Numbered from the stretch's first letter, positions 12,010 to 30,185 are shown. The stretch is DNA of 64,000 bases from Branchiostoma floridae (GCF_000003815.2 NC_049981.1:698934-762933); one strand, 5' to 3'. Made by a program: numbers and translations. Notes: a model not told the origin generated them from the letters alone.

Positions 12010-12178
12010 TTGTATAAATGGGAAAAGTACTTGAGGCGACTTTGCTGGAGGTGAAAATGGGTACTTGCAATTGGCTTCTGATTGAGACGTCACTGTGGTA
12101 GGAATTAAATGGATGTCCCGTGTTTGAGAAGAAACACCTTTCGAGCACGTTAAAGAAAGCACCACACTTGATAAAAGG
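12010..12178 (+). mobile_element. SINE fragment (body and 3' part)
   Basis: Contains GGTGAAAATGGGTAC, GTCCCGTGTTTGAGAAG and GAGCACGTTAAAGAAAGC, the conserved body and 3' region of tRNA-derived deuterostome SINEs. The same 3' block occurs at about 18117-18175. The tRNA-like head is absent or too diverged. Confidence 0.55.
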
Positions 12179-13010
12179 ATTAACTTTAGGTCTGTGTGGG
12201 TGGTTTATAATCTTACAGTCCGATGCCCCCATCTGGAGCATTACCAGACGTAATTAGGTCACTAGAGCGCCTATTACAGACTGTAATTACAGACCCGTGC
12301 GATTCAGCCCCATGGAGCCAATTATAAACTCCTCGCAATTCAGCCCCTGGCTTCGAAGAGAGGGAGATAGGGCAGTTGGTCCACCCGGCCCAATGACAGT
12401 AACAACACAAACATTGATTAAGAGCATACATTACGTCTGTTAATATTTGCTATCGCATAGTTTTTGTCATCAACTTAATATCTACAATATAGTTTTATTT
12501 AAGGTTTTGAACCCTCTCTAATCAAGGAGTAAGCTTGTTATGTTATCAACTGATCTAACAGGACTTTGACGATGTTATCTGTATCTTTGTTACCCTCTTC
12601 AAATTCTCTCAAGATCGTAATGAAAAGCGACCTGCAGCTTGAGCTTCTCATGAATGAACAAAGATTTAAGCAAACAGAACAGAGTCACTACAAACGTGAG
12701 ACTCTGTGCTGTAGGCTGTCTACACGAATTGTCAAATCATTTTAAACAGCGCAGACAACGTACCATGTCCTGTTGATAAGGTTGGAGAAGACACTTATTA
12801 AAGCAATAGATAACATCGTTAGAAAGAATGATCCTGGTGCTTTCTTTCATAAAGATATGTATGGGCGTTTATTTATCAATAGCCCTGTTATTTAAGTCAT
12901 TGTTTAAGGCCACCCACGGTCTCCAGACTTTCTCCAGACCATGGTTGAGAATTTGTCGCTAGCAGGTCACATGTGGTTAGGATTCGGTCGGCATGGTCAC
13001 CTACAACGTC

Positions 13011-13200
13011 GGGCGTGGCGTAAATGGTAGAGCGTTCGGCTGGGAATCTAATGGTCCTGAGTTCGACCGACGTTGTGCCCCCGACGTTGTGCCCTTGGGA
13101 AAGGCACTTTACCCTTCCTCAATTCACCCAGGTGTAAATATGGGTACCTGACTTGGATCGGGGAGGTGAAAGACTATCTTTACCTTTTGTCTGTGCCGTG
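13011..13200 (+). mobile_element. tRNA-derived SINE
   Basis: A tRNA-like head has an A-box-like segment (GGCGTAAATGGTAGAGCG, about 13017-13034) and a B-box-like GGTCCTGAGTTCGACC (about 13053-13068). It is followed by a conserved body, TTGGGAAAGGCACTTTACCC and CACCCAGGTGTAAATATGGG, and a pyrimidine-rich end. A 14-bp block (CGACGTTGTGCCC) is duplicated at the head-body junction. Such central domains are shared by SINEs across deuterostomes; the exact family cannot be named here. Confidence 0.75.
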
Positions 13201-13923
13201 TATGTGGCACTGTTAATACAATCTACTAACTTGAGTGCAGTGCAATATTGTATCATTCTGTTATCATGGCTATGAGACAATACTTTACTTGGGACTGCAT
13301 TGTATTATTAGCAACAACACCATTGCCTGCAGTACAAAGTGAACCAGTCTAGTCATTTTCAGCCTGAAGAAGATAAAAGATGGTCATTAAAATGACGGCT
13401 TTTTCAAATCCTTTTGACAGCGAATTGAAAAAATGTCTAATACTAATTGTCGTTAACAAATTTGAAACGTTTAGAAAATCAAAGTCAGCTTCTGAGTGAG
13501 TTTGAGTTTGATTCTGCTTGCCAATATACCCCATTCCCGATAAGGTGGCCATGATTTGTTTTTTTCCGTGGTCATTGCACCAAAACGGGTGCGATTAAAG
13601 AAGAAATCTTGAGGTAGAATAGAATAGATTCCGAGCTTCCTCTAATCCATCAACGAACTTGATTGAGAAGGGGTCAATGGCAAAGTCATAGAAGTGTGAC
13701 ACCTCTTTTACTAAAATTGATTGCTCTGGTGCTTAGTTTGACACTTAAAGCCGTATTCCGCAATAAGTAACGCAGTTGGCGTTATTCTGATGATGCCATT
13801 GTGTGATGAATTAGCTTGTTAGACAACGGGGTAATGATTCATTGCCCTCGCATTCTCCCAAAAGTTTAGTAATCATTTATCATCCCAGACATGCTTAATT
13901 ACGTACAAGTGTTGAAGTAACGG
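13201..13923. other. Stretch without recognised genes
   Basis: No exon, tRNA or clear repeat recognised between the SINE and the TTAA-flanked MITE. Confidence 0.45.
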
Positions 13924-14443
13924 TTAAAGGGGCATTCTACTCCACAGGGGAGCGTTATTTTCCGATAGATATTAGTTTTAGGAAGTAATAAAATCATACT
14001 ACTTCACATTATTCGATAAGGTAGCCTGTTGCTCCACGTGCCTCAAAAGCATTCAGTCTTCTACTAAACTCCTCAAGAACCCTCAAATTGAATGAATCCT
14101 ATGGCTGAATATAATGCAAAACTTTTAGGTAAGGTTACAAGATTAATTTAGTTCGCTAAGGAATCTCGTCTTGTTATGTGTTCTTTGCTATATCATGAAC
14201 AATTTGCCTTCTCGGTGTGCTTAGCGATCCTCATTTATTCCGAAAATATGCACGAAAAGCAAAGTGTCTATGCGTATAGGCAATGTATGGGTAGGCTCTG
14301 CATGGGTTAAGTGAGTGTCATTATTGTTTTACAAAACACACATCGCGCAATGTGAATTCCACAAAATTCGGCTGATTATGTATTCATTGACACATCTTTT
14401 ATTGGAAAACATCACCCCCGTCTGGAGTGGAATGCTCCTTTAA
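13924..14443. mobile_element. TTAA-flanked MITE, about 510 bp
   Basis: The left end AGGGGCATTCTACTCCA and right end TGGAGTGGAATGCTCCT are inverted repeats matching at 15 of 17 positions. Both are flanked by TTAA (13924-13927 and 14440-14443), the target duplication of piggyBac- and Kolobok-type elements. No coding capacity is seen. A related half-end (TTAAAGGGGAAGGACTACTC) occurs near 25024. Confidence 0.7.
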
Positions 14444-14963
14444 GTATTCGGCACAGAAACCTTTGGTGCCGATTCCAATTAGAAACCCCCCTGCCACCTA
14501 CCACTGATGCGGTATCCTTGGAAAATGCACCAAACACAACTTTATTCACTCCAATAAGGCGTAAATAAATTAGTTGACTTTAGTTTAGGAGGAAAAGTGT
14601 GATAAAATGACATATAAAATGACTACAAGAAGCACTATTTTAGTTTGTATGTACCACAATTTAAATCATTTTCACTATAGTGCAACATTGTCATTGTCTC
14701 TGCCCAAAAGCTTTGTCCTTGTCTCTCTCCTTGACTGCGTTCAAAACCTGTAGGTCGCACGAAACAAGAGAATTCTGTGCCCTTTGGCATCCTCAACTCG
14801 ACAGGGTTGACACCTCTCCACTTTCCCAATCCCATTAAGATCGTTTCACGGGTGTTTGACATTCAGGTGATGCAGCTTTTTATGCAGCTCTACTACATGT
14901 TGTGTTTGGAGGATGGTAAAAAGAAAGCCACAACCTAACTATGTATGTTATTGTTGTCGTGGC
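14444..14963. other. Stretch without recognised genes
   Basis: One minus-strand open frame (14635-14862) has no recognisable domain. Confidence 0.4.
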
Positions 14964-15298
14964 TACAGTCAAACCTGCCCAAGCGACCACCTCTTCTCAG
15001 CGACCACCTTGCCATTACGACCACTTTTTATTGGTCCCTTAAATTTTATCCATTGACGTAAGCATTAAGCGACCTTTTCTCAACGACCACCTGGCCAACG
15101 CGACCGCCAAGTAAGGACCGCACAGGACCAAATATCTGCCTATAACGACTGTTACACGTCATTTTCAACGTTGAGGTGTCATCGATTTTCGCGATTTTCG
15201 CGGCCAGTTTGCGTCGGATTTTGACTGACATTACGATGTTATGTTTAGAATAAAGACGGCGGAGGTCAATTAGTGGGTCAATGGGGCAGTCTACTGTA
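14964..15298. mobile_element. Non-autonomous DNA element with ACAGTCAAACCTG end
   Basis: Begins ACAGTCAAACCTGCCC and then repeats GCGACCACCT-type blocks. The right edge GGGGCAGTCTACTGTA looks like a decayed inverted copy of the left end. The left 170 bp recur in inverse orientation at 17740-17996, and the terminal motif recurs in a tandem array at about 61320-61560. This type of end (GACCACCTC plus CAGTCAAACCTG) is widespread in marine invertebrates; its superfamily is not assigned here. Confidence 0.6.
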
Positions 15299-16140
15299 AT
15301 ATAAGAAGGAAATTTCGTCGTAAGAAAGTCTGAATTTTGCTTTTACAGAAGTTTTTTTTTTAAATCTTACACATGGTTCAGCGCGTTTCTTTGCTGTTTC
15401 TCTGCAGAAGGATACATTTTTACAAACATGAAAACTTCGGGATTATACGAAGTACACTTTATCTGCTGTAAATTAATTCGTCGCTTTCGTTGCTGTAGAA
15501 AAAGAAAAACAATATTTGTAGGTCAATTATTGTGGTGTTTTTCCATGTTCAAGTCATGGAAAAACGTTTGATTTGGAACACTGTCCTATAGACGTACACA
15601 AGTCTATAGTAGCCAAACAGCCCTTTTTTTGTTATTTCACATCTTCTTTTACCTCGTAATTGGAATGAGCATACTATGACATAAGTATCCGTTCTTAGAT
15701 ACATTTTATAAAGCAATCTACGGCGTTACTTGTTTATTTTGTAGATCCTTTATACGCTTAACAGTAGGCTGTAATCTCTTTGGGAAAGGGACGAAAATTG
15801 GTTCACGTGTATAGTAGATGTATGTATATCCACGTAACCAAATCAACATGGCCTAACTGTTACCTTTTACCTCTTTGTATCGTGTCTTGATTACTTTTTA
15901 TTGGACGTAACTACATTTCCTCTCCAGAGTTTAAACAGAGCGACAATCTAAATCATTCGCACCGAATGTTGAAAGCCCCTGAGTCTGACTAGTTTTGTTT
16001 TAAGAACGTGTGGGTGTCCTTATTACATTTGAGCGATGAAAGCGTTAGGTGAAATTAGTCTACTGGGGATTTTCTGATTGCGCGAAGTTTGCTGAGTCAG
16101 TCATCACCCGGGGTGCCAGGAAAGCTCGTTAACAGAACAT
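15299..16140. other. Stretch without recognised genes
   Basis: AT-rich; no exon or repeat recognised. Confidence 0.4.
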
Positions 16141-16990
16141 CAAAACAACAAAATTCGTCATATTGACGCCACTCTGTTGTAAGTGCCTTGTGATCTATAA
16201 TGGTCACACGCTCATACGCTGTGGGCTAAACAAGACCACGTTGAAAGTGGTCATGTCAGCAAAATTTAGCATTTTTACTTATTACATATAGCCATGTCGG
16301 TATCATTTCATGAAGAAAGAAATATGCACAAAATAACAGGGATAACAACAGACTAAGTCATCTTGACGCCACTCTGTTGTACGTGCCTTGTGATCTAAAC
16401 TGGTCACACGCTCATGCACTGTGGGTTAAATAGAACCAAGTTAAAGTGCTTATGCCACTTAAAATTCAACATCTCCACCAGTACAATAAACCATCCCGGT
16501 ATCATTTGATGAACAAAGACATCTGTACAAAATAAACAAGAAGACAATAGAATGGTGCTTGTGCTTGATAATAAAAATCTTTGCACGCTCATGATTTTTA
16601 CTTATCACATTTAGTCATGACGGTATTATTTGATGAACAATTTGATGATTGCAAATTATATAAATTTGATGATTGCAAATTATATAAACATCTTGACTCA
16701 ACCTTGTTGGAATGCTCGATGATAACTTTGTAACAGTGGTGTTCAAGTACCGCCTATCGTCCTTGCCGCAGGGCTCTAGAGCTTTTGTGGCGACAGCGAT
16801 AGTGGTCATGATTTGTAATCTGCCGCCCCGGGTTCGATCCCGGGTGGGGGCATGTTTGTTTCTTTCTGTTCTACTCGCCCCTCTGGTTGTTTCAACTTCG
16901 CACGCTCATTATTTGTGGGTTACACAAAACCACATGTGCATATGCTACCAAAATTCACCTTTTCCTGATTATATTCAGCCATAACAATAT
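16141..16990. repeat. ~200-bp tandem repeat, four degenerate units
   Basis: TTGACGCCACTCTGTTGT occurs at about 16163 and 16363, and diverged versions start the third and fourth units (for example CATCTTGACTCAACCTTGTTGG at about 16688). Units share CACACGCTCAT, CTGTGGGTTAAA and GGTATCATTTGATGAA. In the third unit a 26-bp segment (TTTGATGATTGCAAATTATATAAA) is itself doubled, shown here only in part as TTTGATGATTGCAAATTA. The fourth unit is interrupted by a tRNA-like insertion. Confidence 0.75.
16712..16898 (+). mobile_element. tRNA-like SINE head inside the 200-bp repeat
   Basis: The segment interrupts the fourth repeat unit. It carries a strong T-arm, CCGGG TTCGATC CCGGG, as the B box, and an upstream GATAGTGGTCATG that resembles a D-arm, with TTGTAA between them as a possible anticodon region of Thr type. 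The 5' acceptor strand does not pair with the 3' GTGGGGG, so this is not a functional tRNA. A short T-rich tail follows. Confidence 0.5.
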
Positions 16991-17334
16991 CAATCAATAA
17001 GCAGAAACATTTTTAGAAATTATATGCCCTTCTGGTGATATTGAATATCGGATCTTTAAAAAACCATACTTTCAGTTCTTGTTTTCTGCCGCCAGGTATC
17101 CAAGTTAATTTCAGCCCGCGAAGTCATAGTAAACATGGCAGCCGATTCGGAACCTGGTAGCGTGTTTCGTCAACACCAAAAAAAACACGTTCCTTTGACA
17201 TGCAGAAATTACCAAACATCATGAAGACTTAATCTATCACACAACCGTACTGGCTACACAGTTGAATTGAGCTGGCGTATACAACTTATGCATTAAGAAT
17301 TTCTCAATTTCTATTTGACGCTAATTCACCTTTA
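16991..17334. other. Stretch without recognised genes
   Basis: Runs to the 405-N gap; nothing recognised. Confidence 0.4.
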
Positions 17335-17739
17335 NNNNNNNNNNNNNNNNNNNNNNNNNNNNNNNNNNNNNNNNNNNNNNNNNNNNNNNNNNNNNNNNNN
17401 NNNNNNNNNNNNNNNNNNNNNNNNNNNNNNNNNNNNNNNNNNNNNNNNNNNNNNNNNNNNNNNNNNNNNNNNNNNNNNNNNNNNNNNNNNNNNNNNNNNN
17501 NNNNNNNNNNNNNNNNNNNNNNNNNNNNNNNNNNNNNNNNNNNNNNNNNNNNNNNNNNNNNNNNNNNNNNNNNNNNNNNNNNNNNNNNNNNNNNNNNNNN
17601 NNNNNNNNNNNNNNNNNNNNNNNNNNNNNNNNNNNNNNNNNNNNNNNNNNNNNNNNNNNNNNNNNNNNNNNNNNNNNNNNNNNNNNNNNNNNNNNNNNNN
17701 NNNNNNNNNNNNNNNNNNNNNNNNNNNNNNNNNNNNNNN
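17335..17739. other. Assembly gap, 405 N
   Basis: A sized gap. It may contain the left part of the element at 17740-17996 and possibly an upstream MLX exon. Confidence 0.95.
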
Positions 17740-17996
17740 CGCAAACTGGCCGATTTCGGCACAAAATCGCGCTAGTTATCATAAAAAAAAATGAAAACCT
17801 CAATTTTGAAAATGATGCGGTCGTTATGGGTCCCAATTTGGGCCAGTCGCGGTCGCATTGGCCAGGTGGTCGTTGAGAAAAGGTCGCTTAATGCTTACGT
17901 CAATGGGAAAATAAATCGGGACCGAGAAAAAGCGGTCGAAATGGCCAGGTGGTCGCTGAGAAGAGGTGGTCGCTCGGGCAGGTTTGACTGTACTTA
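17740..17996 (-). mobile_element. Second copy of the ACAGTCAAACCTG element, inverted
   Basis: Matches the reverse complement of about 14964-15215. It shares GGCCAGGTGGTCGTTGAGAA, GGTCGCTTAATGCTTACGTC and the end GGGCAGGTTTGACTGTA. The far end is lost in the adjacent gap. Confidence 0.65.
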
Positions 17997-18114
17997 AAAT
18001 TTCACCTGTTGAGAATACTTTAGGCTCTTGATCTACCATTAGACCTCACTGGACTCAGAAGTGAGTAGCTACATGTATTTTGGTTAGGTACATCCATAGA
18101 ATATTATGATAAAT

Positions 18115-18212
18115 GAAGTTCTGTGTTTGAGGAGAGCCACACCTTGAGCACATTTAAGAACCCACCACACTTGCAGCTTGTACTGTTCAGTACTAAGCTG
18201 ATGTACTGTAAT
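18115..18212 (+). mobile_element. SINE 3' fragment
   Basis: GTTCTGTGTTTGAGGAGAGC, ACCTTGAGCACATTTAAGAA and CCCACCACACTTGCAG match the 3' part of the SINE at 12010-12178. Confidence 0.55.
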
Positions 18213-19069
18213 TCCTGATTTTTTCAATGTACTCTTATGTTCACGGTTTTCACTGTGACGACTGAAATGTGATCTTATCATTACTGATAACAAATAAATC
18301 ACAGACTTTCTGAATGCGCACTTGCCACAACAGTGAACATTTAGTTCCGAGAACAAGTTAAATTTTCTCAGACCGTGAAAGTTTGGTACCGAGAAGACAA
18401 AGTGAATTACAGTATTACACCATGAGGTATGCAATCCTAAATAATAGACCCCTAAAAAGAGTGGCTAGCGTATACATGAAAACTTTCTAGTTCAGAAAAA
18501 GCTCAACTTTTACTGATTGACTAAGATTAGGAATCATGGTTTGCCCTCTGCTTTTGAGTTATGCAGGGATATGTTACTGTATAGAACAAGAATTGAATAT
18601 GTCTCTCTGACCTGTTTGTGACAAATGAGGTCTTTGAGGCAACAACAAAGTACCTGAACCTCTGTAAATGCAGAACAGGCACAGAGGAAACACATATGGA
18701 TGGGCAGAATTACACTATTGATGACTAACGTTGGAGACCTAAGGGTGATTGACAGCTGATTAGGACAACAGTGACAGGAAAATGTTGACAGATGACCAAG
18801 TGGTCCTCAAGGAAGATCGTTTTGAGACATGAAGCATGTTCTTTATCAGAGCATCTCTCTAACAGTAAATTGAGAACTTGGAAGGGTAGTTGACAATGTC
18901 ACCTTTGATCACATAACATATGGGCAGGTTTACAAAGCTGTAGTTCACCCTGTCAGTATTTTTTCTGAACTCACTCTTGGAAAGCCATGGTTGAGACAGT
19001 GCAGCACTTTATCTTTTGATTCATAGTCTTCTGCTAGAACACCGGCTTAAAAACACCCAAGAGGGAGAT
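18213..19069. other. Stretch without recognised exons
   Basis: Lies upstream of MLX exons. No exon matching the MLX basic region or helix 1 was found here. Confidence 0.45.
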
Positions 19070-19215
19070 GGGAAGATCAGATCTTCAACACACTCAAGAG
19101 CTGGGGGTCTCCAGAACCAACTGGAGGTAGTATGCCCAGGACAGGCCAACCTGGCGCGAACTGTCGATATCTGTAACCGCTATGCATCAGATTATGATGC
19201 CTGCAAATGATTGAT
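19070..19215 (+). mobile_element. LINE 3'-end fragment
   Basis: A broken frame reads DLQHTQELGVSRTNWR, then a stop, then YAQDRPTWRELS, which resembles the last residues of many CR1/L2/RTE-type polyproteins (pattern W..LAQDR..WR). It ends in TGATTGATTGATTG-type short repeats. It is too short and broken to encode anything. Confidence 0.5.
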
Positions 19216-19276
19216 TGATTGCTAGAACATATGCGTATGGTGAATTGACAACAAAGTTTTCTTGCCCATTTTATAG

Positions 19277-20706
19277 CCATTGACTACATCAGCTTCCTGG
19301 TGCAGCAGAAGAAGAAACAGGAAGATGAGTTGGATGCACTCAGGAAGGACGTCATGGCTCTCAAAATCATGAAGGGGTAGGAATTTCACATCTTTGATGT
19401 GTCAGAAATGTTGATATCTTGCTGATTTAGGTCATTGCAGTACTTGCATAAACTGCCAGGTGTCATGCATGCTGTGCCACAGTCAAAATCATGAAGGATT
19501 AGGAATTTCAAATCTTCAATGAGCTAGAAATGTTTGCATACCATGGTGATAAAGGTCGTTGCAGTACTTCTGTAAACTGCTAGATGTCATGCATGCTTTG
19601 TCAAACTCATAAGCAATCGCAATTGCTTTCAGGAATTATGAGGAAATAGTAGAAGCCCATCAGAACACGCCGACCCAAGGCCAGAACCAGGTGTCAGACG
19701 AGGTCAAGTTCAATGTGTTCCGCTCGGTGATGGACCACCAGTTCCAGTCCTTTAACCAGTCCATCTCCGTGGCCAGCTTTGCCGAGCTGTCGGCCTGCGT
19801 CTTCAGTTGGTTGGAAGAACACTGCAAACCTCAGGTAAGACACAAGCCTCCCTTCCTTGATGTCAGGATACTGTACATCTTGTAATGTGGTGGTGGTAAT
19901 CTTGTGTGTGGTGGTTTTATTTTCAATGGTTTTATTTTCACACCCAAATATGATTTTCCAATGTCTTACGGTACCAAGGAGGGTAAGGATGCTATCCCAG
20001 AATTCCTGAAATACACACTCCACAATACACATCAGAGATGGATGACTGTGACCCTTAAGCATTTCGCCTTTGAAAATATGGCGACTGGTGCAATATAGCC
20101 AGTAAATTTTTGATTTCTTCAGTTGTCAATAAACTCTTGTAGCCCATAACTTCCATAAGAATTTTGTAACTTTTTGTACTACTTTATTTTTGTGTGTGAT
20201 AAGCACTAGCGGACCATTGATGCAAATGTTCACAAAATTGGAGTGTGTATTGTAGCAATTCTGAGATAATATCCTTATCCTTGTTGCTATGGTAATAATA
20301 GATAAATCTCAAACCTCTACCAACTCTGTCAAAATGTAGAAATGGAAGGTCAAAGCAATTTTTTTTAAATATTTGATGGGCATTCAGCTATTCTCTCATT
20401 GGTGGAACTGCCATTTGCCATACTATCATTTGCAAACAGCTAATTGTGGTTGACAATCAGGTTCATTTTATTGTTTCAATTGTGAAACAAACCACTGAGA
20501 AAGCTTCCTTCCTCTTCTACAGCAAAATGTAATGCCCATGGAAATAGGTGGATTAACAGTAGCATTCTCCCCATTGAAATAGACTCCAGTCTAATGTTAA
20601 GATAATCAAAGATCCTAAATTTTACCATTTGTTGTTTGTTCCATTACAGACATTGCGAGAACTTATGCTGGGGGTTTTGAGACAAGTCAACAACCAGCTC
20701 TTTTAG
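19277..20706 (+). CDS. MLX: MLX, Max-like protein X (C-terminal three coding exons)
   Basis: bHLH leucine-zipper transcription factor, the obligate partner of MondoA/ChREBP at carbohydrate response elements. Exons are 19277-19376, 19633-19834 and 20650-20706 (stop TAG 20704-20706), with matching phases (2-nt start; GG|G codon across intron 1; phase 0 at intron 2). The first visible residues, AIDYISFLVQQKKKQEDELD, are the end of helix 2 and the zipper. Next come KIMKGNYEEIV and VSDEVKFNVF, then the dimerisation and cytoplasmic-localisation domain (SISVASFAELSACVFSWLEE, HCKPQ) and the end LRELMLGVLRQVNNQLF. Order and length match the vertebrate MLX C terminus closely. The exon with the basic region and helix 1 is not visible and may lie in the 17335-17739 gap or upstream. 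The gene converges with PECR; the 3' UTR runs to an AATAAA at about 21519. Confidence 0.93.
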
Positions 20707-21518
20707 CAGTTCCTGGGTCTACAAGGATATATGGGGAAAATATATGGAAAGACCAGAAGTGATTTGTTTTTCACAACATTTATTTATGTCTTGTCATATT
20801 GTGCACCAGATGCAATTTTGCTCTTTTCATAAATTAAGTTTATTATCCGTACTGCTTTACAGCTGTATGTAACAAATACTAGTCAAATTTGATACATTTC
20901 TACTTGACAAAAACTGTTTACTTGGATTTCTCTACTTATAGCAGTTTGAATTAACAAGGATACAGCAAGTCCTTTTGGTCTGCTTGCTGTCTGCTTCCCA
21001 TATACATGTAGTTCACAAGCCATATTTGTAGTATATTTTCTATTGTACATAGTGTTTGATATTACCTACCTACCTACCTACCTAGAAGTATTGTAAATAT
21101 TGCTCTACAGTGTATAAAATGTATGCATTGTCTCATTGATGACTTTATTGTCATGGCACATGGGTATTGGATAATTACTAATATGCCAGTAGTGTAGTTC
21201 TTGAGGAATTTGAAGAAAATGCATTTGTACATTTATAAGACATCACCAAAATCTTGAAAAAAGTGCAGCATCCTAGGATAATAATGAATTTCAAATTTGG
21301 ACATAAGCAGCATTATTTTGTACTCTTAGTAATCTGTATTTCAATTTGACACCAGTGGATTGATATAATGAAAGCTATGGCAGTTATGTAAAGATGATGC
21401 TGACATGTGGCCTTTTGTTGTTTTGTTTTGAACAATTAATTGCAGAACAGTATATGAAACAGATTGGGTCATTATTCATACAGTTTTGTTGTATTAAATA
21501 TTGTATAATGACTTGTGA

Positions 21519-21524
21519 ATAAAA
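21519..21524 (+). terminator. Likely MLX polyadenylation signal
   Basis: AATAAA about 810 bp after the MLX stop and 18 bp before the end of the convergent PECR coding region, so the two 3' ends may overlap. Confidence 0.5.
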
Positions 21525-21541
21525 CAATAGCGATTTTTTCC

Positions 21542-28275
<6,734 letters not shown>

Positions 28276-28276
28276 T

Positions 28277-28461
28277 TACTCTCCAAGCAGATGTTTGACG
28301 GTGTCTGGCTTTTGACGTCTTTTTTGATGGGGTACTTTTATCAGGTTCTCTTTTTGCCCGACAGACTAAGATGGCGAACAAAACGAAAACAATACAGACT
28401 AGAAAGCCCAATAAAAAACGCTACTAAGACGTTTAAAAGAAAAACCTCTGCTTGTAGAATA
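28277..28461. mobile_element. MITE family B (CTCTCCAAGCAGAGG) just upstream of PECR
   Basis: Left end TACTCTCCAAGCAGATGTT (28277-28295); right end AACCTCTGCTTGTAGAATA (28443-28461). Flanking 9-mers CGGATTGTT and TGGGCTGTT agree at 6 of 9 positions, with only transitions between them. The element starts 28 bp upstream of the PECR start codon, so it probably contains part of the 5' UTR or promoter. Confidence 0.65.
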
Positions 28462-28670
28462 TGGGCTGTTCTCATTGGCTAAACTTAGGGGGACTGCCTC
28501 ATTTCGATGACGGGGGCAGTGCTAGTACATGTATATGGAATATGGCTTAAGATTTTACAACCACTATATGAAATTTTTATCCATGTAGCAATTTTAACCT
28601 TTCATTTTGTAAACAGCACATCCTCATGGCTATCATTGGTAATGCAGCAGAACCTCCATTTTTTGTTCTT

Positions 28671-29025
28671 TAGGCCACACCAATTTAATTTCTTGGTTCA
28701 CGGATTCACTCGCTCCTATTTTTTGGAAAAAAAAAAAAATTATCACTCAGCAAATTTTCACCATTAATGAAACCATTCACCAACTTTCCGGTGTAGCAAA
28801 TTGGCCTTTATATTATAAGCTCCTTAAAGTGTGGGTACAGGTGCTGTTACTGTACAATAACAGTGTTTTTGTACTTTTTTCAAGCTTAAAACTTTTTTCT
28901 TTGTTTTGGATTAGCCGTTACCTTTACCCCAACCATTTTACAATTTTTATCTTTATTTTGCCCTCTCGCTCCATATTTTTTATGAAAAAATCCATGAACC
29001 AAGAAATTAAATTGGTGTGGCCTTA
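28671..29025. mobile_element. MITE family C, copy 1
   Basis: Left end TAGGCCACACCAATTTAATT, then TCTTGGTTCACGGATT; right end AATCCATGAACCAAGAAATT, then AAATTGGTGTGGCCTTA. These are inverted repeats of about 35 bp. A second copy is at 35621-35987. Confidence 0.75.
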
Positions 29026-29220
29026 CCGTTGGCAAGCTGTTTTCTAACAAAGATAAATTCTCAAGGCCACCACGAAAGGCAAAGCTACCTTTGCCCAACT
29101 CTATTCTACTTTCATTCAAAAATTCCCAACATTTTTCGTACCGCTATATGTAACCATATTCTTGTTACTGCTAGATTTTCAACTGACATGCACTAGTAAT
29201 AACCTCCATATGAAGTTTAT

Positions 29221-29440
29221 TATACCCCCTTTTCACTGGGACGGCGCTCTCTCTGCGAGCTAAAATTTGAGTGCTCGACGAATTCTATAGAAAAGGAACA
29301 AATCTTTTGTGTTTTGTTGTCCTCTCAGTCACACTTTATGTTTTGTATAAAATACCCAGTGTGAAAGCGAAGGACACACATACTATTTTGGTCGCAGTGA
29401 GAGCGCAGCACGATCGCAGTCTAGTGGAAAGGGAGCCTTA
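29221..29440. mobile_element. Probable MITE with CCCTTTTCACTGG end
   Basis: Left CCCCCTTTTCACTGGGAC and right CTAGTGGAAAGGGAGCCTTA are imperfect inverted repeats. The interior has GCGCTCTC and GAGAGCGC as a second inverted pair. Non-coding. Confidence 0.45.
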
Positions 29441-29526
29441 TTCTTGAGGCTTAAAGTGTATTTGCAAATCTTACTTCATTTCCACAAGCACAGAAAGAAA
29501 CAACACTTGATTCTTACAGAAAGTCT

Positions 29527-29551
29527 TTATTCTTACGGAAACTTTTTATTC
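29527..29551 (-). terminator. Likely HSC70 polyadenylation signals
   Basis: Two TTTATT motifs on the plus strand (AATAAA on minus) at about 29527 and 29547, some 265-290 bp after the HSC70 stop. Confidence 0.45.
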
Positions 29552-29813
29552 TTTCTTTTCCTTTTCACACTATAGAATCTTTTTTTTTGTAACGTAACGG
29601 CAGATAGGATGGATAAGAGTTTACAGTTGAACAAATAAAAAAGGTTCACCGAAGTAAACCTGCACAGAATTCAAAAGTGCTTTTACTCTCATATACATAT
29701 TGAAGCAGTTTTGAGGAAAGGTAAGGAACTGTAAAAACGGTGTTCGGCTAGGCGTGTAAGGTCTGCAAGAGGCGTGTTCGAAATCCAGATCGTTTTGTTG
29801 TTCGGGTTGGAGT

Positions 29814-30029
29814 TTAGTCGACCTCCTCGATGGTGGGGCCGCTACCGCTGCCGCCCTCCTGTGCACCTGCATCGCCACCTGGGGCACCTCCGGGGAAGCC
29901 GCCTGCACCTGGGAAGCCAGCTGCGCCAGGTGGTGCGCCACCTGCAGCCTGGTACATCTTGGTGACGATGGGCATGCACACCTTCTCCAGCTCCTTCTGC
30001 TGATGCTCAAACTCATCCTTGTCAGCCAT
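29814..30029 (-). CDS. HSPA8: Last exon of cytosolic HSC70 (HSPA8-type)
   Basis: ATP-dependent chaperone of the cytosol and nucleus; this exon encodes only the end of its C-terminal lid and tail. The acceptor reads CCCAACAG then ATGGCTGACAAGGATGAG, phase 0. It encodes 71 residues, starting [18 protein letters not shown], then [11 protein letters not shown], then a Gly/Pro/Ala-rich linker, and ends SGPTIEEVD. The EEVD end is the binding site for TPR co-chaperones such as HOP and CHIP and marks cytosolic HSP70s. Upstream exons should lie at higher coordinates on this strand, but none is present between 30030 and 64000. A 100-N gap begins 56 bp away, followed at once by a transposon. Either the rest is lost in that unsized gap or the locus is truncated or misjoined. 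Confidence 0.9.
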   Translation of the reverse strand: MADKDEFEHQQKELEKVCMPIVTKMYQAAGGAPPGAAGFPGAGGFPGGAPGGDAGAQEGGSGSGPTIEEVD

Positions 30030-30085
30030 CTGTTGGGCAGACAATCACAAGGTTACGAAAAAACCTCAACATGGCTTGACATCAA

Positions 30086-30185
30086 NNNNNNNNNNNNNNN
30101 NNNNNNNNNNNNNNNNNNNNNNNNNNNNNNNNNNNNNNNNNNNNNNNNNNNNNNNNNNNNNNNNNNNNNNNNNNNNNNNNNNNNN
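30086..30185. other. Assembly gap, 100 N
   Basis: Exactly 100 N, so the size is probably unknown. It separates the HSC70 last exon from the hAT element and hides the element's left terminus. Confidence 0.95.

Noticed and set aside
16780..16853. Functional tRNA gene
   Set aside because: The T-arm is good, but the acceptor stem does not pair and the D-arm is poor; better explained as a SINE head.
28507..29119. Overlapping open frames rich in Phe and Leu
   Set aside because: They lie inside or beside an AT-rich MITE and have no domain or splice support.
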